A stretch of 64,000 nt of DNA, taken from Rhodococcus wratislaviensis. Lineage in GTDB: Bacteria; Actinomycetota; Actinomycetes; Mycobacteriales; Mycobacteriaceae. Shown piece after piece: positions 7,852-16,340 of this stretch. Within the stretch, counting starts at the first letter, position 1, and each line of letters begins with the position of its first letter. The DNA is taken from the NCBI RefSeq assembly GCF_900455735.1, contig NZ_UAUI01000011.1, positions 558,001 to 622,000 of the forward strand, read 5' to 3'. The position numbers were made by a program, and so were the translations under genes. Below the pieces are notes generated by a model. It ran no database searches. It was not told the origin of the DNA and saw only the letters and a program-made list of their open reading frames with translations.

Positions 7852-8930
7852 GGGCGCGAAGCGCATAATCCGCGACCGGTGACGAGGGGCATGTCGACTG
7901 CGGTCACGAGCCCGGGCTTCGCTTCGACCACCGCGTGCACCGAATTCACCAGCCGCATCGCGGTGACGATCATCCCCGACACGTTGTGGTCGCCGTGCTC
8001 GCCGTGGTGGTTGAACTCGACGGTCATCATCGGCTCGCCCGTGATGTCGATGCGGTAGCACCCGTCGCCGCGAGTGGGTTTCGGCCAGTCCGGTTTCTGT
8101 TCGGGGTGGGTGCGGGTGACATGCTCGAGGACCACGCGCGGCACCCCGTCGGCCGTTCCGACGACTTCGAACCGCACCGCCGCCGCCGTGCCCTTTGCGA
8201 TGTGGCACGACAGAATGTCCAGATCCTCCTCGGCGGGGATGCGTTCGAACTTCTCCACCAGCGGTTCGTCGAGCGTGAGGTCCAGTCCCGCGGCGATCTG
8301 GCGGACGACGCTCCCCCACGCCAGCGACAGCACGCCCGGCTGGAACAGCATCGGCGTCTCCTCGACGGGTTTGCCGAATCCGAAGATCTCACTCATCACC
8401 ACCGGCTGGTAGTAGGTGGAGTAGTCGGCGATCTCGGAGCAGCGCACCTGGTCGATCCGCTGCGACAGGCTCGTCATGGCCAGCGGCAGAACGTCGTTCG
8501 CGAATCCGGGGTCGATGCCGTTCACGTGGAGGCTTGCGCCTCCCTGTTCGCCGGCGCGGCGGATGCGGTCGACGAGTTCGTCCGGGACCACACCGATCGG
8601 GTACTGCAACAGAACGGGTCCCGAGGACACGACGTTGATGCCCGCTTCGAGGAACGAGATCAGGTCCTCGATCGCGTCGAAGATGCGGTCGTCCGTCATC
8701 GCGGTGTGCACGATGCAGTCCGGCTTCAGGGCGAGAAGTGCCGCCTTGTCGTCGGTCGCCGTCACCCCGAGTTCTCGGCCGAGGCCGGCCAGCTCCCCGG
8801 CATCCTTCCCGACCTTCTCCGGGTTGGATACCCACACGCCGACCAATTCGAGGTCGTCGCGGGCGTCGATGCCTGCGATGGCGTGACGCCCGACCGTACC
8901 GGTGGACCATTCGACGACGCGGTAGCTCAT
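7848..8930 (-). CDS. DapB-like NAD(P)-dependent oxidoreductase
   Basis: 360-aa protein. A Rossmann N-terminus (VEWSTGTVGRHAIAGIDAR) resembles dihydrodipicolinate reductase, and the C-terminal part resembles the 2,4-diaminopentanoate-dehydrogenase-type domain found in many actinobacterial NAD(P)-dependent amine dehydrogenase-like proteins. It is much longer than true DapB (~245-270 aa), so lysine biosynthesis is unlikely. A T-N2-AAC-N2-GTT-N2-A site (8972-8985) upstream suggests control with steroid/lipid catabolism (inference). Its stop lies within a family-B palindrome. Confidence 0.82.
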   Translation of the reverse strand: MSYRVVEWSTGTVGRHAIAGIDARDDLELVGVWVSNPEKVGKDAGELAGLGRELGVTATDDKAALLALKPDCIVHTAMTDDRIFDAIEDLISFLEAGINVVSSGPVLLQYPIGVVPDELVDRIRRAGEQGGASLHVNGIDPGFANDVLPLAMTSLSQRIDQVRCSEIADYSTYYQPVVMSEIFGFGKPVEETPMLFQPGVLSLAWGSVVRQIAAGLDLTLDEPLVEKFERIPAEEDLDILSCHIAKGTAAAVRFEVVGTADGVPRVVLEHVTRTHPEQKPDWPKPTRGDGCYRIDITGEPMMTVEFNHHGEHGDHNVSGMIVTAMRLVNSVHAVVEAKPGLVTAVDMPLVTGRGLCASRP

Positions 8931-8971
8931 GAGTTCTCTCCGAGTTCCAGAAGTAGTACCCCTCCCGCGAA

Positions 8972-8985
8972 TGTAACAGGTTCTA
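8972..8985. promoter_or_regulatory. KstR-like operator
   Basis: TGTAACAGGTTCTA fits T-N2-AAC-N2-GTT-N2-A, the consensus I recall for KstR, the TetR repressor of cholesterol catabolism in mycobacteria and rhodococci. It lies about 40 bp upstream of the DapB-like gene and 67 bp before the divergent gene at 9052. Confidence 0.45.
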
Positions 8986-9051
8986 GTTTGTCCGGGTAGG
9001 CGATCGCCGAAGCGTGCTGTCGCGGTTCGGCGTCAGGGAGAATCCATACGT

Positions 9052-9540
9052 ATGACACCCACCGACGTCTACCGCGCACCGATGCGTTCCCGCCGCGACG
9101 GCGTGGACCCAGGGCTCGCGGTGCAGCGCGCGCTCGCGATGGACGTGTGTGGAATCGGCGGGTTGCTGGCCCCACCTCCCGTCGATCTGAGTGAGGCGCT
9201 CGACGCGACCGAGCGCACCTACGGTGATCCGGCCGCACGCCGGCTCGAACGCTTCACGCAGGTGCTGGACGGATCGTTCGTCTGGTCGCGTGACGCCGAC
9301 GGGCTCTACCTCCTCGGCCGGATCGACGGTCCGTGGCGCTACGACTCGAGTCCGGAGGCCGCGGCTGTGGATCTGGTGCACCTCCGAGACTGCGAGTGGC
9401 TCGACGCACCCGTCGCCGAGCTCGACGTACCGCCCGCGACCGTGCACACCTTCGCCCGCGGTGGACGCAACTTCCAGCAGACCCACCACTCTGACATCGC
9501 CGAGCAGACGCAGCGCGTGTGGGACCGCGGAAGGCGGTGA
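9052..9540 (+). CDS. hypothetical protein, possibly PUA/EVE-like
   Basis: 162-aa protein that I do not recognise. It has a segment FTQVLDGSFVWSRDADGLYL followed by LGRIDGPWRYDSS and DCEWLDAPVAELDVP, a rhythm reminiscent of PUA/EVE-like ligand-binding folds (weak, by eye). The C-terminus is FARGGRNFQQTHHSD. It is followed after 28 nt by the aminoglycoside-kinase-like gene and the two probably form a transcript divergent from the DapB-like reductase. No function proposed. Confidence 0.6.
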   Translation: MTPTDVYRAPMRSRRDGVDPGLAVQRALAMDVCGIGGLLAPPPVDLSEALDATERTYGDPAARRLERFTQVLDGSFVWSRDADGLYLLGRIDGPWRYDSSPEAAAVDLVHLRDCEWLDAPVAELDVPPATVHTFARGGRNFQQTHHSDIAEQTQRVWDRGRR

Positions 9541-9568
9541 CCCGACGATCCGCGAGGCACAATGCGGT

Positions 9569-10453
9569 GTGCCGGATCTTGAACTGCCGACGAACCTCGT
9601 GCGAGAGATGGCCGAGTACGACGCTCCCGACGCGCCGCGCCGAACGTGGCTGGCCGACCTCCCCGCCGTCGTCGCGACGGTGAGCCGGGAGTGGTCGCTG
9701 GACGTCGGGCGCCCGTTCCAGCCGGGCGGCGTGACGTCCTGGACGGCGCCCGCACGCACCGCCGCCGGCGAACGGGTGGTACTGAAGGTCGGCTGGCGAC
9801 ACGACGAGGCACTGCACGAGGCGGACGGACTGGCGGCGTGGAACGGTGACGGCGCCGTCCGACTGCTCGACCACCGCGTGCTCGACCACACCACGGCGCT
9901 GCTCCTCGAAGCTTGCGAACCCGGCACCCCGCTGTCCGACGTCCGGCCGCCCGAGGAACAGGACGTCGTGATCGCGGGGTTGCTGCGCAGACTGTGGATC
10001 GAACCCCCTGCCGGCACTCCGTTCCGCCCACTCACCGGCATGTGCGACGTATGGGCCGACGAGTTCGAGGAGAAACTCGCACGCACGCCGCGCCTGGATC
10101 CGGGCCTCGCGCGAGCCGGGATGGAGCTGTTCCGCGAGCTACCGAGGACGGCAACGCAGTCGCGGTTGCTGTGCACCGATCTGCACCCCGACAACGTGCT
10201 GTCGGCCGCCCGCGAGCCGTGGCTGGTGATCGATCCCAAACCGTACGTCGGCGATCCGATGTACGACGTGCTGCAGCACATGCTCGACCATGTCGATCGC
10301 CTCGCCGCCGACCCGGTCGGATTCTCGAACCGGATGGCGGGCCTGCTCGGCCTCGAAGTCGAGCGGCTACAGCTGTGGCTGTTCGCGCGCTGCGTGGAGG
10401 GGTCGATCGACCAGCCCCGGCTCGGGCACATTGCCGCGATGCTTCGCCTGTGA
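9569..10453 (+). CDS. APH(6)/hydroxyurea-type antibiotic phosphotransferase
   Basis: 294-aa kinase of the aminoglycoside/hydroxyurea resistance family (streptomycin 6-phosphotransferase-like). Visible: VLKVGWRHDEA (ATP-lysine region), LLLEACEPGTPL, the Brenner-type catalytic loop LLCTDLHPDNVLSA with Asp and Asn, and WLVIDPKPYVGDPMYDVLQH as the metal-binding aspartate segment. Start set at GTG 9569 with GAGG 11 nt upstream. Streptomycin kinase activity is a family prediction only; environmental actinobacterial members may have other substrates. The TGA stop is inside a family-B palindrome. Confidence 0.88.
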   Translation: MPDLELPTNLVREMAEYDAPDAPRRTWLADLPAVVATVSREWSLDVGRPFQPGGVTSWTAPARTAAGERVVLKVGWRHDEALHEADGLAAWNGDGAVRLLDHRVLDHTTALLLEACEPGTPLSDVRPPEEQDVVIAGLLRRLWIEPPAGTPFRPLTGMCDVWADEFEEKLARTPRLDPGLARAGMELFRELPRTATQSRLLCTDLHPDNVLSAAREPWLVIDPKPYVGDPMYDVLQHMLDHVDRLAADPVGFSNRMAGLLGLEVERLQLWLFARCVEGSIDQPRLGHIAAMLRL

Positions 10454-10498
10454 GTACTTATTAACCGCCCGTGGTTAATAAGTACTCACAGGCGAAGC
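10441..10498. repeat. palindromic repeat, family B copy 2 (extended arms)
   Basis: The core GTGAGTACTTATTAACCGC (10450-10468) pairs with 10471-10489 with one mismatch and a 2-nt loop. Pairing continues perfectly for 9 more bp outward (GCTTCGCCT / AGGCGAAGC), giving 28-bp arms. It contains the stop of the kinase gene and supplies the terminal PVSTY and TAA of the M13 peptidase remnant. Confidence 0.9.
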
Positions 10499-10869
10499 AG
10501 GGCAGCCGAACGACTGTCCGAACTGTAGCCCGTCGATCTTCTCCTCCGCCGTACCGGGATCGGAATCGAGCACGGCCTGCAGTGCGTCGTACGACGCGTT
10601 GACTCCACCGAGATCGGCAATGCTCTCGCCGAGAGTCAGGTTGCCGTGGACGTGGACGTCGGGCCGGCCGGGATCGGGGTGTAGGCGTCGAACTGGTCGG
10701 CGAGTTTCTCCGTCCGGGCCGCGAACTGCTCTCGGTCCGCGGGTGTCCACCAGTTCACGTTGTTGCCGTTGCCGTCGAATTGGCTTCCCTGGTCGTCGAA
10801 CCCGTGCGTTGCCTCGTGTCCGATGACGGAGCCGATGCCACCGAAGACCTTGCCGGCCCCGATCTGCAC
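10475..10869 (-). pseudogene. M13-family metallopeptidase remnant
   Basis: Two minus-strand frames together spell part of a neprilysin-like (M13) catalytic domain. GGIGSVIGHEATHGFDDQG with the HExxH zinc motif, then NVNWWTPADREQF, are in one frame; HVHGNLTLGESIADLGGVNA with the third zinc ligand Glu is in another. The frame change is near 10665-10680. Both ends are missing: a normal member is ~650 aa and only ~130 remain. The right end stops in a family-B palindrome, whose sequence gives the last residues PVSTY. A non-functional relic. Confidence 0.8.
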
Positions 10870-10932
10870 CAGTCTCTCTTCCGTCGTCCCGTGTTCGGCC
10901 TCCCTTTCAACGTACGCATCTAAGCTGGGTCG

Positions 10933-11283
10933 ATGAGCGAAGCCGGCGCGCCACGAGTGGGTGTTCTCGACGTCGTGGCTTTCGCCTGCGAGATCGCGAT
11001 GCTGGTCCTGCTCGCCGTCGCGGGCTGGTCGCTCGCGAACTCGACGGTCGTTCAGGTGGTACTGGCGACGCTCCTCCCAGTGGCCGCGGCCGTGCTCTGG
11101 GGCGTCACCATGGCACCGAAATCGCTTCGACGACTACACAATCCCGCACGACTGTTCGCTCAGACCGCGCTGTTCGCGGTGACCGGCGTGCTCGTCGCAG
11201 TCGCCGGTCACCCGTGGTGGGGGCTGGTGTTCGCCGTCGTGGCGACAGCGACGTTCGCGGCGCGCTCGCGGACGCCGGAGTAG
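10933..11283 (+). CDS. YrdB/DUF2568 membrane protein
   Basis: 116-aa integral membrane protein with four predicted helices (about 14-33, 37-55, 70-87, 90-108) and the family-like WGVTMAPKSLRRLHNPARL loop. DUF2568/YrdB proteins have no assigned activity known to me. It stands alone between the M13 peptidase remnant and the alk cluster. Confidence 0.8.
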   Translation: MSEAGAPRVGVLDVVAFACEIAMLVLLAVAGWSLANSTVVQVVLATLLPVAAAVLWGVTMAPKSLRRLHNPARLFAQTALFAVTGVLVAVAGHPWWGLVFAVVATATFAARSRTPE

Positions 11284-11434
11284 ACGACTACCAGCGGTAC
11301 CCGAGCAGGCCGAGGACGAATTCGAGCCAGTCGGGAAGTCCGGGGTCACGGAACATCGAAGGCCTCCTCAGCAGTGGAACAGTGTCGAACTCTCTATCGG
11401 TGGCGAAGCCCCCGGCGTTAGAGCACCGCACTAA

Positions 11435-11462
11435 TTTACAAATACGCTGATTTGTCTAGACT
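11435..11462 (+). promoter_or_regulatory. alkB promoter with operator in its spacer
   Basis: TTTACA (11435-11440), a 16-bp spacer, TAGACT (11457-11462). The inverted repeat ACAAAT-N6-ATTTGT (11438-11455) fills the spacer exactly, a layout fit for a TetR repressor; the TetR gene closing the cluster is the natural candidate. The rest of the 260-bp gap 11284-11543 shows nothing else clear. Confidence 0.6.
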
Positions 11463-11543
11463 CTGGATGCATAGCCATGTACTGTCCAATGCAGAGTGAG
11501 CTGGTTCATACCGCGACAGCTACTGGACGAGGAGGTTCGGACC

Positions 11544-12776
11544 GTGACGACGTCGGATATCGGCAGGACGACAGAGGAAGCACCACCGGAAGCCTGGCGC
11601 GACCGCAAGCGCTACCTGTGGCTGATGGGGTTGATACCCCCGACCGCCCTGTTCCTCGCCGCGGGATTGGTGTGGGCGTTCAACCAACTCGGATGGTCGG
11701 TGGTGGCTCCGGTGTGGTGGTGGATCGGCGCCCTGTTGCTGTTCATCGCGCTCCCGATCCTCGACAGGTTCTTCGGGCCCGACGGCCAGAACCCTCCCGA
11801 GGAAGTGATGGAACAGCTCGAGAACGACAGGTACTACCGGTACTGCACCTACGTGTTCATCCCGTTCCAGATGGCGAGCCTGGTGTTCGCGTGCTACCTC
11901 TGGTCGGCGGACAACCTCTCCTGGCTCGGCATCGACGGCGGCCTCGGGCTGGTGTCGAAGATCGGCGTCGCGTTCAGCGTCGCCGTCATGGGCGGCATCG
12001 GCATCAACACCGCACACGAGATGGGTCACAAGAAGACCGAACTCGAACGGTGGCTGGCCAAGATCACTCTCGCGCAAACTTTCTACGGCCACTTCTACAT
12101 CGAGCACAACCGGGGCCATCACGTCCGGGTCGCCACCCCGGAGGATCCGGCGAGTTCACGTTTCGGAGAAAGCTTCTGGACGTTCCTGCCCCGCAGCGTC
12201 TGGGGAAGCCTGAAGTCGTCCTGGGAACTCGAGAAGACCCGGATGCAGCGACTCGGCAAGAGTACGTGGAGCATTCACAACGATGTGCTCAATGCCTGGC
12301 TCATGTCGGTGGTGCTGTTCGGCGCACTCATCGTTATCTTCGGTCCGGTCGTCATCCCGTTCCTGATCATTCAGGCGATCTACGGTTTCTCTCTCCTCGA
12401 GACGGTCAACTACCTCGAGCACTACGGCCTGATGCGTCAGAAGACTGCCAGTGGCCGCTACGAGCGCTGCGCGCCCGCACACAGCTGGAATTCCGACCAT
12501 ATCGTGACCAACATCTTCCTGTACCACCTGCAGCGCCACAGCGACCATCACGCGAACCCGACCCGGCGCTACCAGACGCTGCGGAGCATGGACGGTGCTC
12601 CCAACCTGCCCAGCGGCTACGCCAGCATGATCACGCTCGCGTATTTCCCGCCGCTCTGGCGCAAGGTGATGGATCACCGCGTGCTCGACCACTACGACGG
12701 CGACATCACCCGCGTGAACATCCAACCCGGCAAGCGCGAGAAGGTGCTGGCCAAGTACAGCGGCGGAGTTCGGTGA
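11544..12776 (+). CDS. alkB: alkane 1-monooxygenase
   Basis: 410-aa integral-membrane non-heme di-iron hydroxylase that oxidises the terminal methyl of n-alkanes to 1-alkanols using electrons from rubredoxin. The histidine boxes are evident: HEMGHKK, EHNRGHH and LQRHSDHHANPTRRYQ, plus NYLEHYG. About six transmembrane helices precede and separate them. The GTG at 11544 follows GAGGAGG, giving MTTSDIGRTTEEAPP; an earlier GTG at 11496 lacks a site. The stop overlaps the first rubredoxin start. The cluster order alkB-rubA1-rubA2-rubB-tetR is the one known from Rhodococcus. Confidence 0.97.
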   Translation: MTTSDIGRTTEEAPPEAWRDRKRYLWLMGLIPPTALFLAAGLVWAFNQLGWSVVAPVWWWIGALLLFIALPILDRFFGPDGQNPPEEVMEQLENDRYYRYCTYVFIPFQMASLVFACYLWSADNLSWLGIDGGLGLVSKIGVAFSVAVMGGIGINTAHEMGHKKTELERWLAKITLAQTFYGHFYIEHNRGHHVRVATPEDPASSRFGESFWTFLPRSVWGSLKSSWELEKTRMQRLGKSTWSIHNDVLNAWLMSVVLFGALIVIFGPVVIPFLIIQAIYGFSLLETVNYLEHYGLMRQKTASGRYERCAPAHSWNSDHIVTNIFLYHLQRHSDHHANPTRRYQTLRSMDGAPNLPSGYASMITLAYFPPLWRKVMDHRVLDHYDGDITRVNIQPGKREKVLAKYSGGVR

Positions 12777-12943
12777 TGGCCGCCTACCAGTGCCCGGTCT
12801 GCGACTACGTCTACGACGAGGCGTCCGGCGCACCGCGTGAGGGATTCCCCGCCGGCACCTCGTGGGCCGATGTGCCCGACGACTGGTGCTGCCCCGACTG
12901 CGGGGTCCGCGAAAAGATCGATTTCGACCCGAAGGTGGCGTGA
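12776..12943 (+). CDS. rubA1: rubredoxin, AlkG1 type
   Basis: 55-aa rubredoxin with two CxxC iron-binding pairs ([10 protein letters not shown] and [13 protein letters not shown]). The extra residue with Arg after the second pair (VREK) is the mark of the AlkG1 type, which in published complementation work could not replace the electron-donating AlkG2 type. ATG overlaps the alkB stop (TGATG). Its role in alkane oxidation is therefore uncertain although its position is conserved. Confidence 0.93.
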   Translation: MAAYQCPVCDYVYDEASGAPREGFPAGTSWADVPDDWCCPDCGVREKIDFDPKVA

Positions 12944-12944
12944 C

Positions 12945-13130
12945 ATGAGTACCGATTTCAAGCTTTTCCGCTGTGTCCAATGCGGATTCGAGTACGACGA
13001 GGCCGAGGGCTGGCCGGAGGACGGCATCGAGCCGGGCACCAGATGGGACGACATTCCCGAGGACTGGTCGTGCCCCGACTGCGGGGCCGCCAAGGCGGAC
13101 TTCGACATGGTCGAGGTCAGCAGGGCGTGA
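12945..13130 (+). CDS. rubA2: rubredoxin, AlkG2 type
   Basis: 61-aa rubredoxin ([15 protein letters not shown] ... [12 protein letters not shown]) lacking the Arg insertion, hence AlkG2-type and the likely direct electron donor to AlkB. It begins one base after the rubA1 stop and is part of the same transcript. Its stop overlaps or closely abuts the reductase start. Confidence 0.94.
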   Translation: MSTDFKLFRCVQCGFEYDEAEGWPEDGIEPGTRWDDIPEDWSCPDCGAAKADFDMVEVSRA

Positions 13131-14401
13131 GCGCAATGCCGAATCTCTCCGCGGAACTGTCGACGGTGGTTATCGTCGGGTCGGGTATCGCAGGGGCGAG
13201 CGCCGCGCAGACGCTCCGCTCGGAAGGCTTCCGCGGGCGCGTCGTCCTGATCGGAGACGAACCCGCACCGCCGTATCGGCGCCCGACGGTGTCGAAAGAC
13301 TTCCTGTCGGGTGCCACGGCCGCGGAGAAGACCACGCTGAAGCCCGACTCTTTCTGGGAGGAGAGGGAGATCGAATTGATCACCGGCGCAACGGCCGTCG
13401 GACTCGATACCGGCAGGAAGCGCCTGACCCTCTCCTCCGGGGAAACTCTGCAGTTCAGTGCCCTGCTGCTCGCGACCGGTGGAAAGGCCCGCCGACTCGA
13501 CGGTGTCTCCGGTGCGAACGTCTTCACACTGCGCTCGATGGCCGATGCCGATTCCCTTCGCGCGTCGATTCGACGCACCGGTTCCCTGCTCGTGATCGGC
13601 GGCGGTCTCATCGGATGTGAGGTCGCTGCGACGGCGCGGTCGCTCGGCGCGGAGGTCACCGTTCTCGAACGCGACCCGGCGCTCCTCAGTCGAATTGTGC
13701 CCCCGGAAGTCTCGACGATGATCGCGTCGCTGCACGCCGAGAACGATGTCGACGTCTGCACGGATGTCGCACTGTCGTCGCTCGACGTGAGCGACGACAG
13801 CTCCGCCCGCGCCGTCGCGGACGACGGTCGCAGCTGGAATGCCGGAACCGTCCTCGTCTCGGTCGGCACCGTCCCGGAGGTGACGCTCGCGGTCGCGGCG
13901 GGACTGCGCGTCCACAACGGCATCACCGTCGATGGGCAGTTCCGCACCTCGGCCGACGGCGTCTACGCGGCCGGAGACGCCGCCAACATCCCCGGTGCGC
14001 GTGACGACGAGCGATATCGTTCCGAACACTGGAACGGCGCTCAGGCACAGGGAATTGCCGCCGCGCAGTCCATCCTCGGGAAGCCCACACCGTTCACCGA
14101 CGTTCCGTGGGGGTGGTCCAACCAGTACGGCCACACCGTGCAGTTCGCCGGCGCGACCCGTTTCGACGACGACTACGTGATCCGCGGTTCGATCGCCGAT
14201 CGCGATTTCACAGCGGTCGCGGTGCGTGAGGGCACGCCGGTCGGGGTCATCGCCGTTGGCCGCCCGAAAGACCTCCGCACCGTGCGCACGATGATCGCCC
14301 GGGGCGGCGCCGTCGACCGCGCCGCGTTGGCGGACGAGTCGGTTGCTCTGACCGACGTGCTCGCCGGCGAGCGGGAGGGTCGGGTCGCGGCCGCCCGCTA
14401 G
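13127..14401 (+). CDS. rubB: rubredoxin reductase (FAD, NADH-dependent)
   Basis: 424-aa flavoprotein transferring electrons from NADH to rubredoxin. FAD-binding motif [17 protein letters not shown] near the N-terminus, NAD-binding motif [16 protein letters not shown] mid-protein, and the C-terminal FAD motif [11 protein letters not shown]. The GTG at 13127 overlaps the rubA2 stop and has GAGGTC at a suitable distance; the ATG at 13136 (MPNLSAEL) is the alternative. It completes the electron chain of the alkane hydroxylase. Confidence 0.94.
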   Translation: MSAMPNLSAELSTVVIVGSGIAGASAAQTLRSEGFRGRVVLIGDEPAPPYRRPTVSKDFLSGATAAEKTTLKPDSFWEEREIELITGATAVGLDTGRKRLTLSSGETLQFSALLLATGGKARRLDGVSGANVFTLRSMADADSLRASIRRTGSLLVIGGGLIGCEVAATARSLGAEVTVLERDPALLSRIVPPEVSTMIASLHAENDVDVCTDVALSSLDVSDDSSARAVADDGRSWNAGTVLVSVGTVPEVTLAVAAGLRVHNGITVDGQFRTSADGVYAAGDAANIPGARDDERYRSEHWNGAQAQGIAAAQSILGKPTPFTDVPWGWSNQYGHTVQFAGATRFDDDYVIRGSIADRDFTAVAVREGTPVGVIAVGRPKDLRTVRTMIARGGAVDRAALADESVALTDVLAGEREGRVAAAR

Positions 14402-14411
14402 CATCGAGGTC

Positions 14412-15038
14412 ATGCCAGCAGACGACCGCACCGACCGACCGAGTCGGTACCGGCTGGCCGCAACGTCACTGATGCGGGAGACAACCCTCGATGCGCTCCG
14501 GGAACTGCTGCTGGAACGTCCGTGGCCGACAATCACCATGACCGACGTCGCGGTCGCCGCGGGGCTGAGCAGGCAGACGATCTACAAAGAGTTCCGATCG
14601 CGGCGCGGCCTGGCGGAGGGGTACGCACTTCGGCTGACCGACAACCTCGTCACCGTCATCGAATCGGCGCTGTACGAGAACCCCGGCGACGCGACAACTG
14701 CTCTGCGGCAAGGATATGCGACGTTCTTCGAACTCAGCGGAGCCGATCCCCTGGTGACGTCGCTGCACCAGGGGAAGGCACCCGAGGATCTGCTGCGCCT
14801 GATCACGACGGACAGCAACATCATCATCCAACCGGCGGCCGAACGGCTCTCCCAGACGTTGCAACGGTCGTGGGTGAACTCCTCCCCGGACGACGCCGGG
14901 ATCATCGCACACGCCATCGTCCGGCTCGCCTTGAGTTTCATCGCCAACCCACCCGAGGACACCGCGGCGGCGTCCGCGAACACCGCCCGGCTGTTCGCCC
15001 CGTTCGTTGCGGCTCCGCCACCCGTGAGTACTTCTTAA
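14412..15038 (+). CDS. alkU: TetR regulator of the alk cluster (AlkU-like)
   Basis: 208-aa TetR protein with HTH TITMTDVAVAAGLSRQTIYK at about residues 40-60. It lies 10 nt after rubB and closes the operon, as in other rhodococcal alkB clusters where a TetR gene occupies this place. Its operator is probably the ACAAAT-N6-ATTTGT repeat within the alkB promoter. The final residues PPPVSTS and the TAA stop are encoded by a family-B palindrome, so the C-terminus appears repeat-derived. Confidence 0.9.
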   Translation: MPADDRTDRPSRYRLAATSLMRETTLDALRELLLERPWPTITMTDVAVAAGLSRQTIYKEFRSRRGLAEGYALRLTDNLVTVIESALYENPGDATTALRQGYATFFELSGADPLVTSLHQGKAPEDLLRLITTDSNIIIQPAAERLSQTLQRSWVNSSPDDAGIIAHAIVRLALSFIANPPEDTAAASANTARLFAPFVAAPPPVSTS

Positions 15039-15066
15039 CCGCCCGACGTTAATAAGTACTCACGGG
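15021..15066. repeat. palindromic repeat, family B copy 3
   Basis: CCCGTGAGTACTTCTTAACC (from 15021) pairs with the arm ending at 15066 (GTTAATAAGTACTCACGGG) with two or three mismatches. It lies between the convergent alkU-like gene and pobA, giving alkU its stop codon and ending 5 nt before the pobA stop. Confidence 0.85.
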
Positions 15067-15070
15067 GGCG

Positions 15071-16249
15071 TCAGCCCAACGGGGTGCCGACATAGTTCTC
15101 GGCGATGAGGGTGCGGCCGGCGACGGAGCGGGTGACCATGTCCAGTTCGGCGACCTGCCGCTTGTGGCCGAATCCGGTGTCGTCAGGGAGTCGATGCAGC
15201 ATCGAGGACATCCACCAGGAGAAGTGCTGGGTCCGCCACACGCGCGGGAGGACGCTGTCGGTGTAGCCCTCGAGCCCCGCCCGGCTGCGGGTGGCGAAGA
15301 ACTCGGCCATCGCCTTGGACAGGAAGTACACGTCGGCGATCGCCAGGTTCATGCCCTTCGCGCCGGTGGGCGGCACGGTGTGGGCGGCGTCGCCGGCGAG
15401 GAAGAGGTTGCCGTGCTGCATGGGCTCGCACACGAAGCTGCGGAACTGCAGGATCGACTTCTGGAAGATCTTGCCGTCCTTGATCTCCGCGCCCTCGCCG
15501 TCGACGCGGGCGTGCAGTTCCGACCAGATGCGGTCGTCGGACCAGTTGTCGACGGAGTCGTCCGGGTCGACCTGCAGGTAATGCCGCTGGACCTCCGGCG
15601 TGCGGGTGCTGATGAGCGCGAAGCCGCGGGGGTGGTTGGCGTAGATCAGTTCCTCGGACGACGGCGGGGCCTCGGCGAGGATGCCGAACCAGGCGAACGG
15701 GTACTGGCGGAAGTGGTCGGTGCGCACGGTGGTCTCGGGGATGAGACCGCGGGTCGTGGTGCGCGATCCGTCGCAGCCGGCGACGAGCGCGCAGGTGAGC
15801 GTCTGCTCGTTGCCGTCGGCGTCGAGGTAGGTGATTTTCGGGTTGTCGGACGTGTGGTGCAGAACCTGCACGTCGGAGACGCCGAATCGGATGTCGCCGC
15901 CGTCTTCGAGACGCCGGGCGATGAGGTCCTTGAGGACCTCGTGCTGCGGGTAGACGGTGACGGCGCGACCGCCCGTCAGTTCGTCGAAGTCGATGCGGTG
16001 GCCGCGGCCGCCGAACCGCAGTTCGATGCCGTGGTGGGTGAGTCCTTCACGCTTGACGCGGTCGCCGAGTCCGGTGTCGACCATCAGGTCGACGGTGTTC
16101 TGTTCGAGCACACCGGCCCGGATCGTGCCCTCCACCTCCTCGCGGGTGCGGCTTTCGAGCACGACGGAATCGATTCCCTTCAGGTGCAGGAGATGGGACA
16201 GCATCAGCCCTGCGGGACCCCCGCCGACGATCCCGACCTGTGTGTTCAT
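15071..16249 (-). CDS. pobA: 4-hydroxybenzoate 3-monooxygenase
   Basis: 392-aa FAD-dependent aromatic hydroxylase converting 4-hydroxybenzoate to protocatechuate with NAD(P)H and O2. The protein begins MNTQVGIVGGGPAGLMLSHL (FAD dinucleotide fold), has ALVAGCDGSRTTTRGLI (DG motif) and NLFLAGDAAHTVPPTGAKG (GD motif). Length equals the family's ~390. Start at 16249 follows GGAGT. An IclR gene lies directly upstream on the same strand and a perfect 15-bp palindrome (16320-16334) lies between them. Confidence 0.96.
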   Translation of the reverse strand: MNTQVGIVGGGPAGLMLSHLLHLKGIDSVVLESRTREEVEGTIRAGVLEQNTVDLMVDTGLGDRVKREGLTHHGIELRFGGRGHRIDFDELTGGRAVTVYPQHEVLKDLIARRLEDGGDIRFGVSDVQVLHHTSDNPKITYLDADGNEQTLTCALVAGCDGSRTTTRGLIPETTVRTDHFRQYPFAWFGILAEAPPSSEELIYANHPRGFALISTRTPEVQRHYLQVDPDDSVDNWSDDRIWSELHARVDGEGAEIKDGKIFQKSILQFRSFVCEPMQHGNLFLAGDAAHTVPPTGAKGMNLAIADVYFLSKAMAEFFATRSRAGLEGYTDSVLPRVWRTQHFSWWMSSMLHRLPDDTGFGHKRQVAELDMVTRSVAGRTLIAENYVGTPLG

Positions 16250-16319
16250 GAGCAGACTCCTCGCGTAGTTCGTGACACCAGTCACTGTGCTGCCCACCGT
16301 GTGATCGCAACACCCCCTC

Positions 16320-16334
16320 TTTCACTGAGTGAAA
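16320..16334. promoter_or_regulatory. putative IclR operator in pobA promoter region
   Basis: TTTCACTGAGTGAAA, a perfect inverted repeat (6+3+6), 71 bp upstream of the pobA start and 6 bp beyond the IclR gene end. Confidence 0.5.
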
Positions 16335-16340
16335 GACGAG

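Noticed and set aside
11477-12775. Alternative frame over alkB that leads into rubredoxin 1
   Set aside because: Only the part from 12776 is rubredoxin; the rest is an Arg/Pro-rich shadow of alkB.
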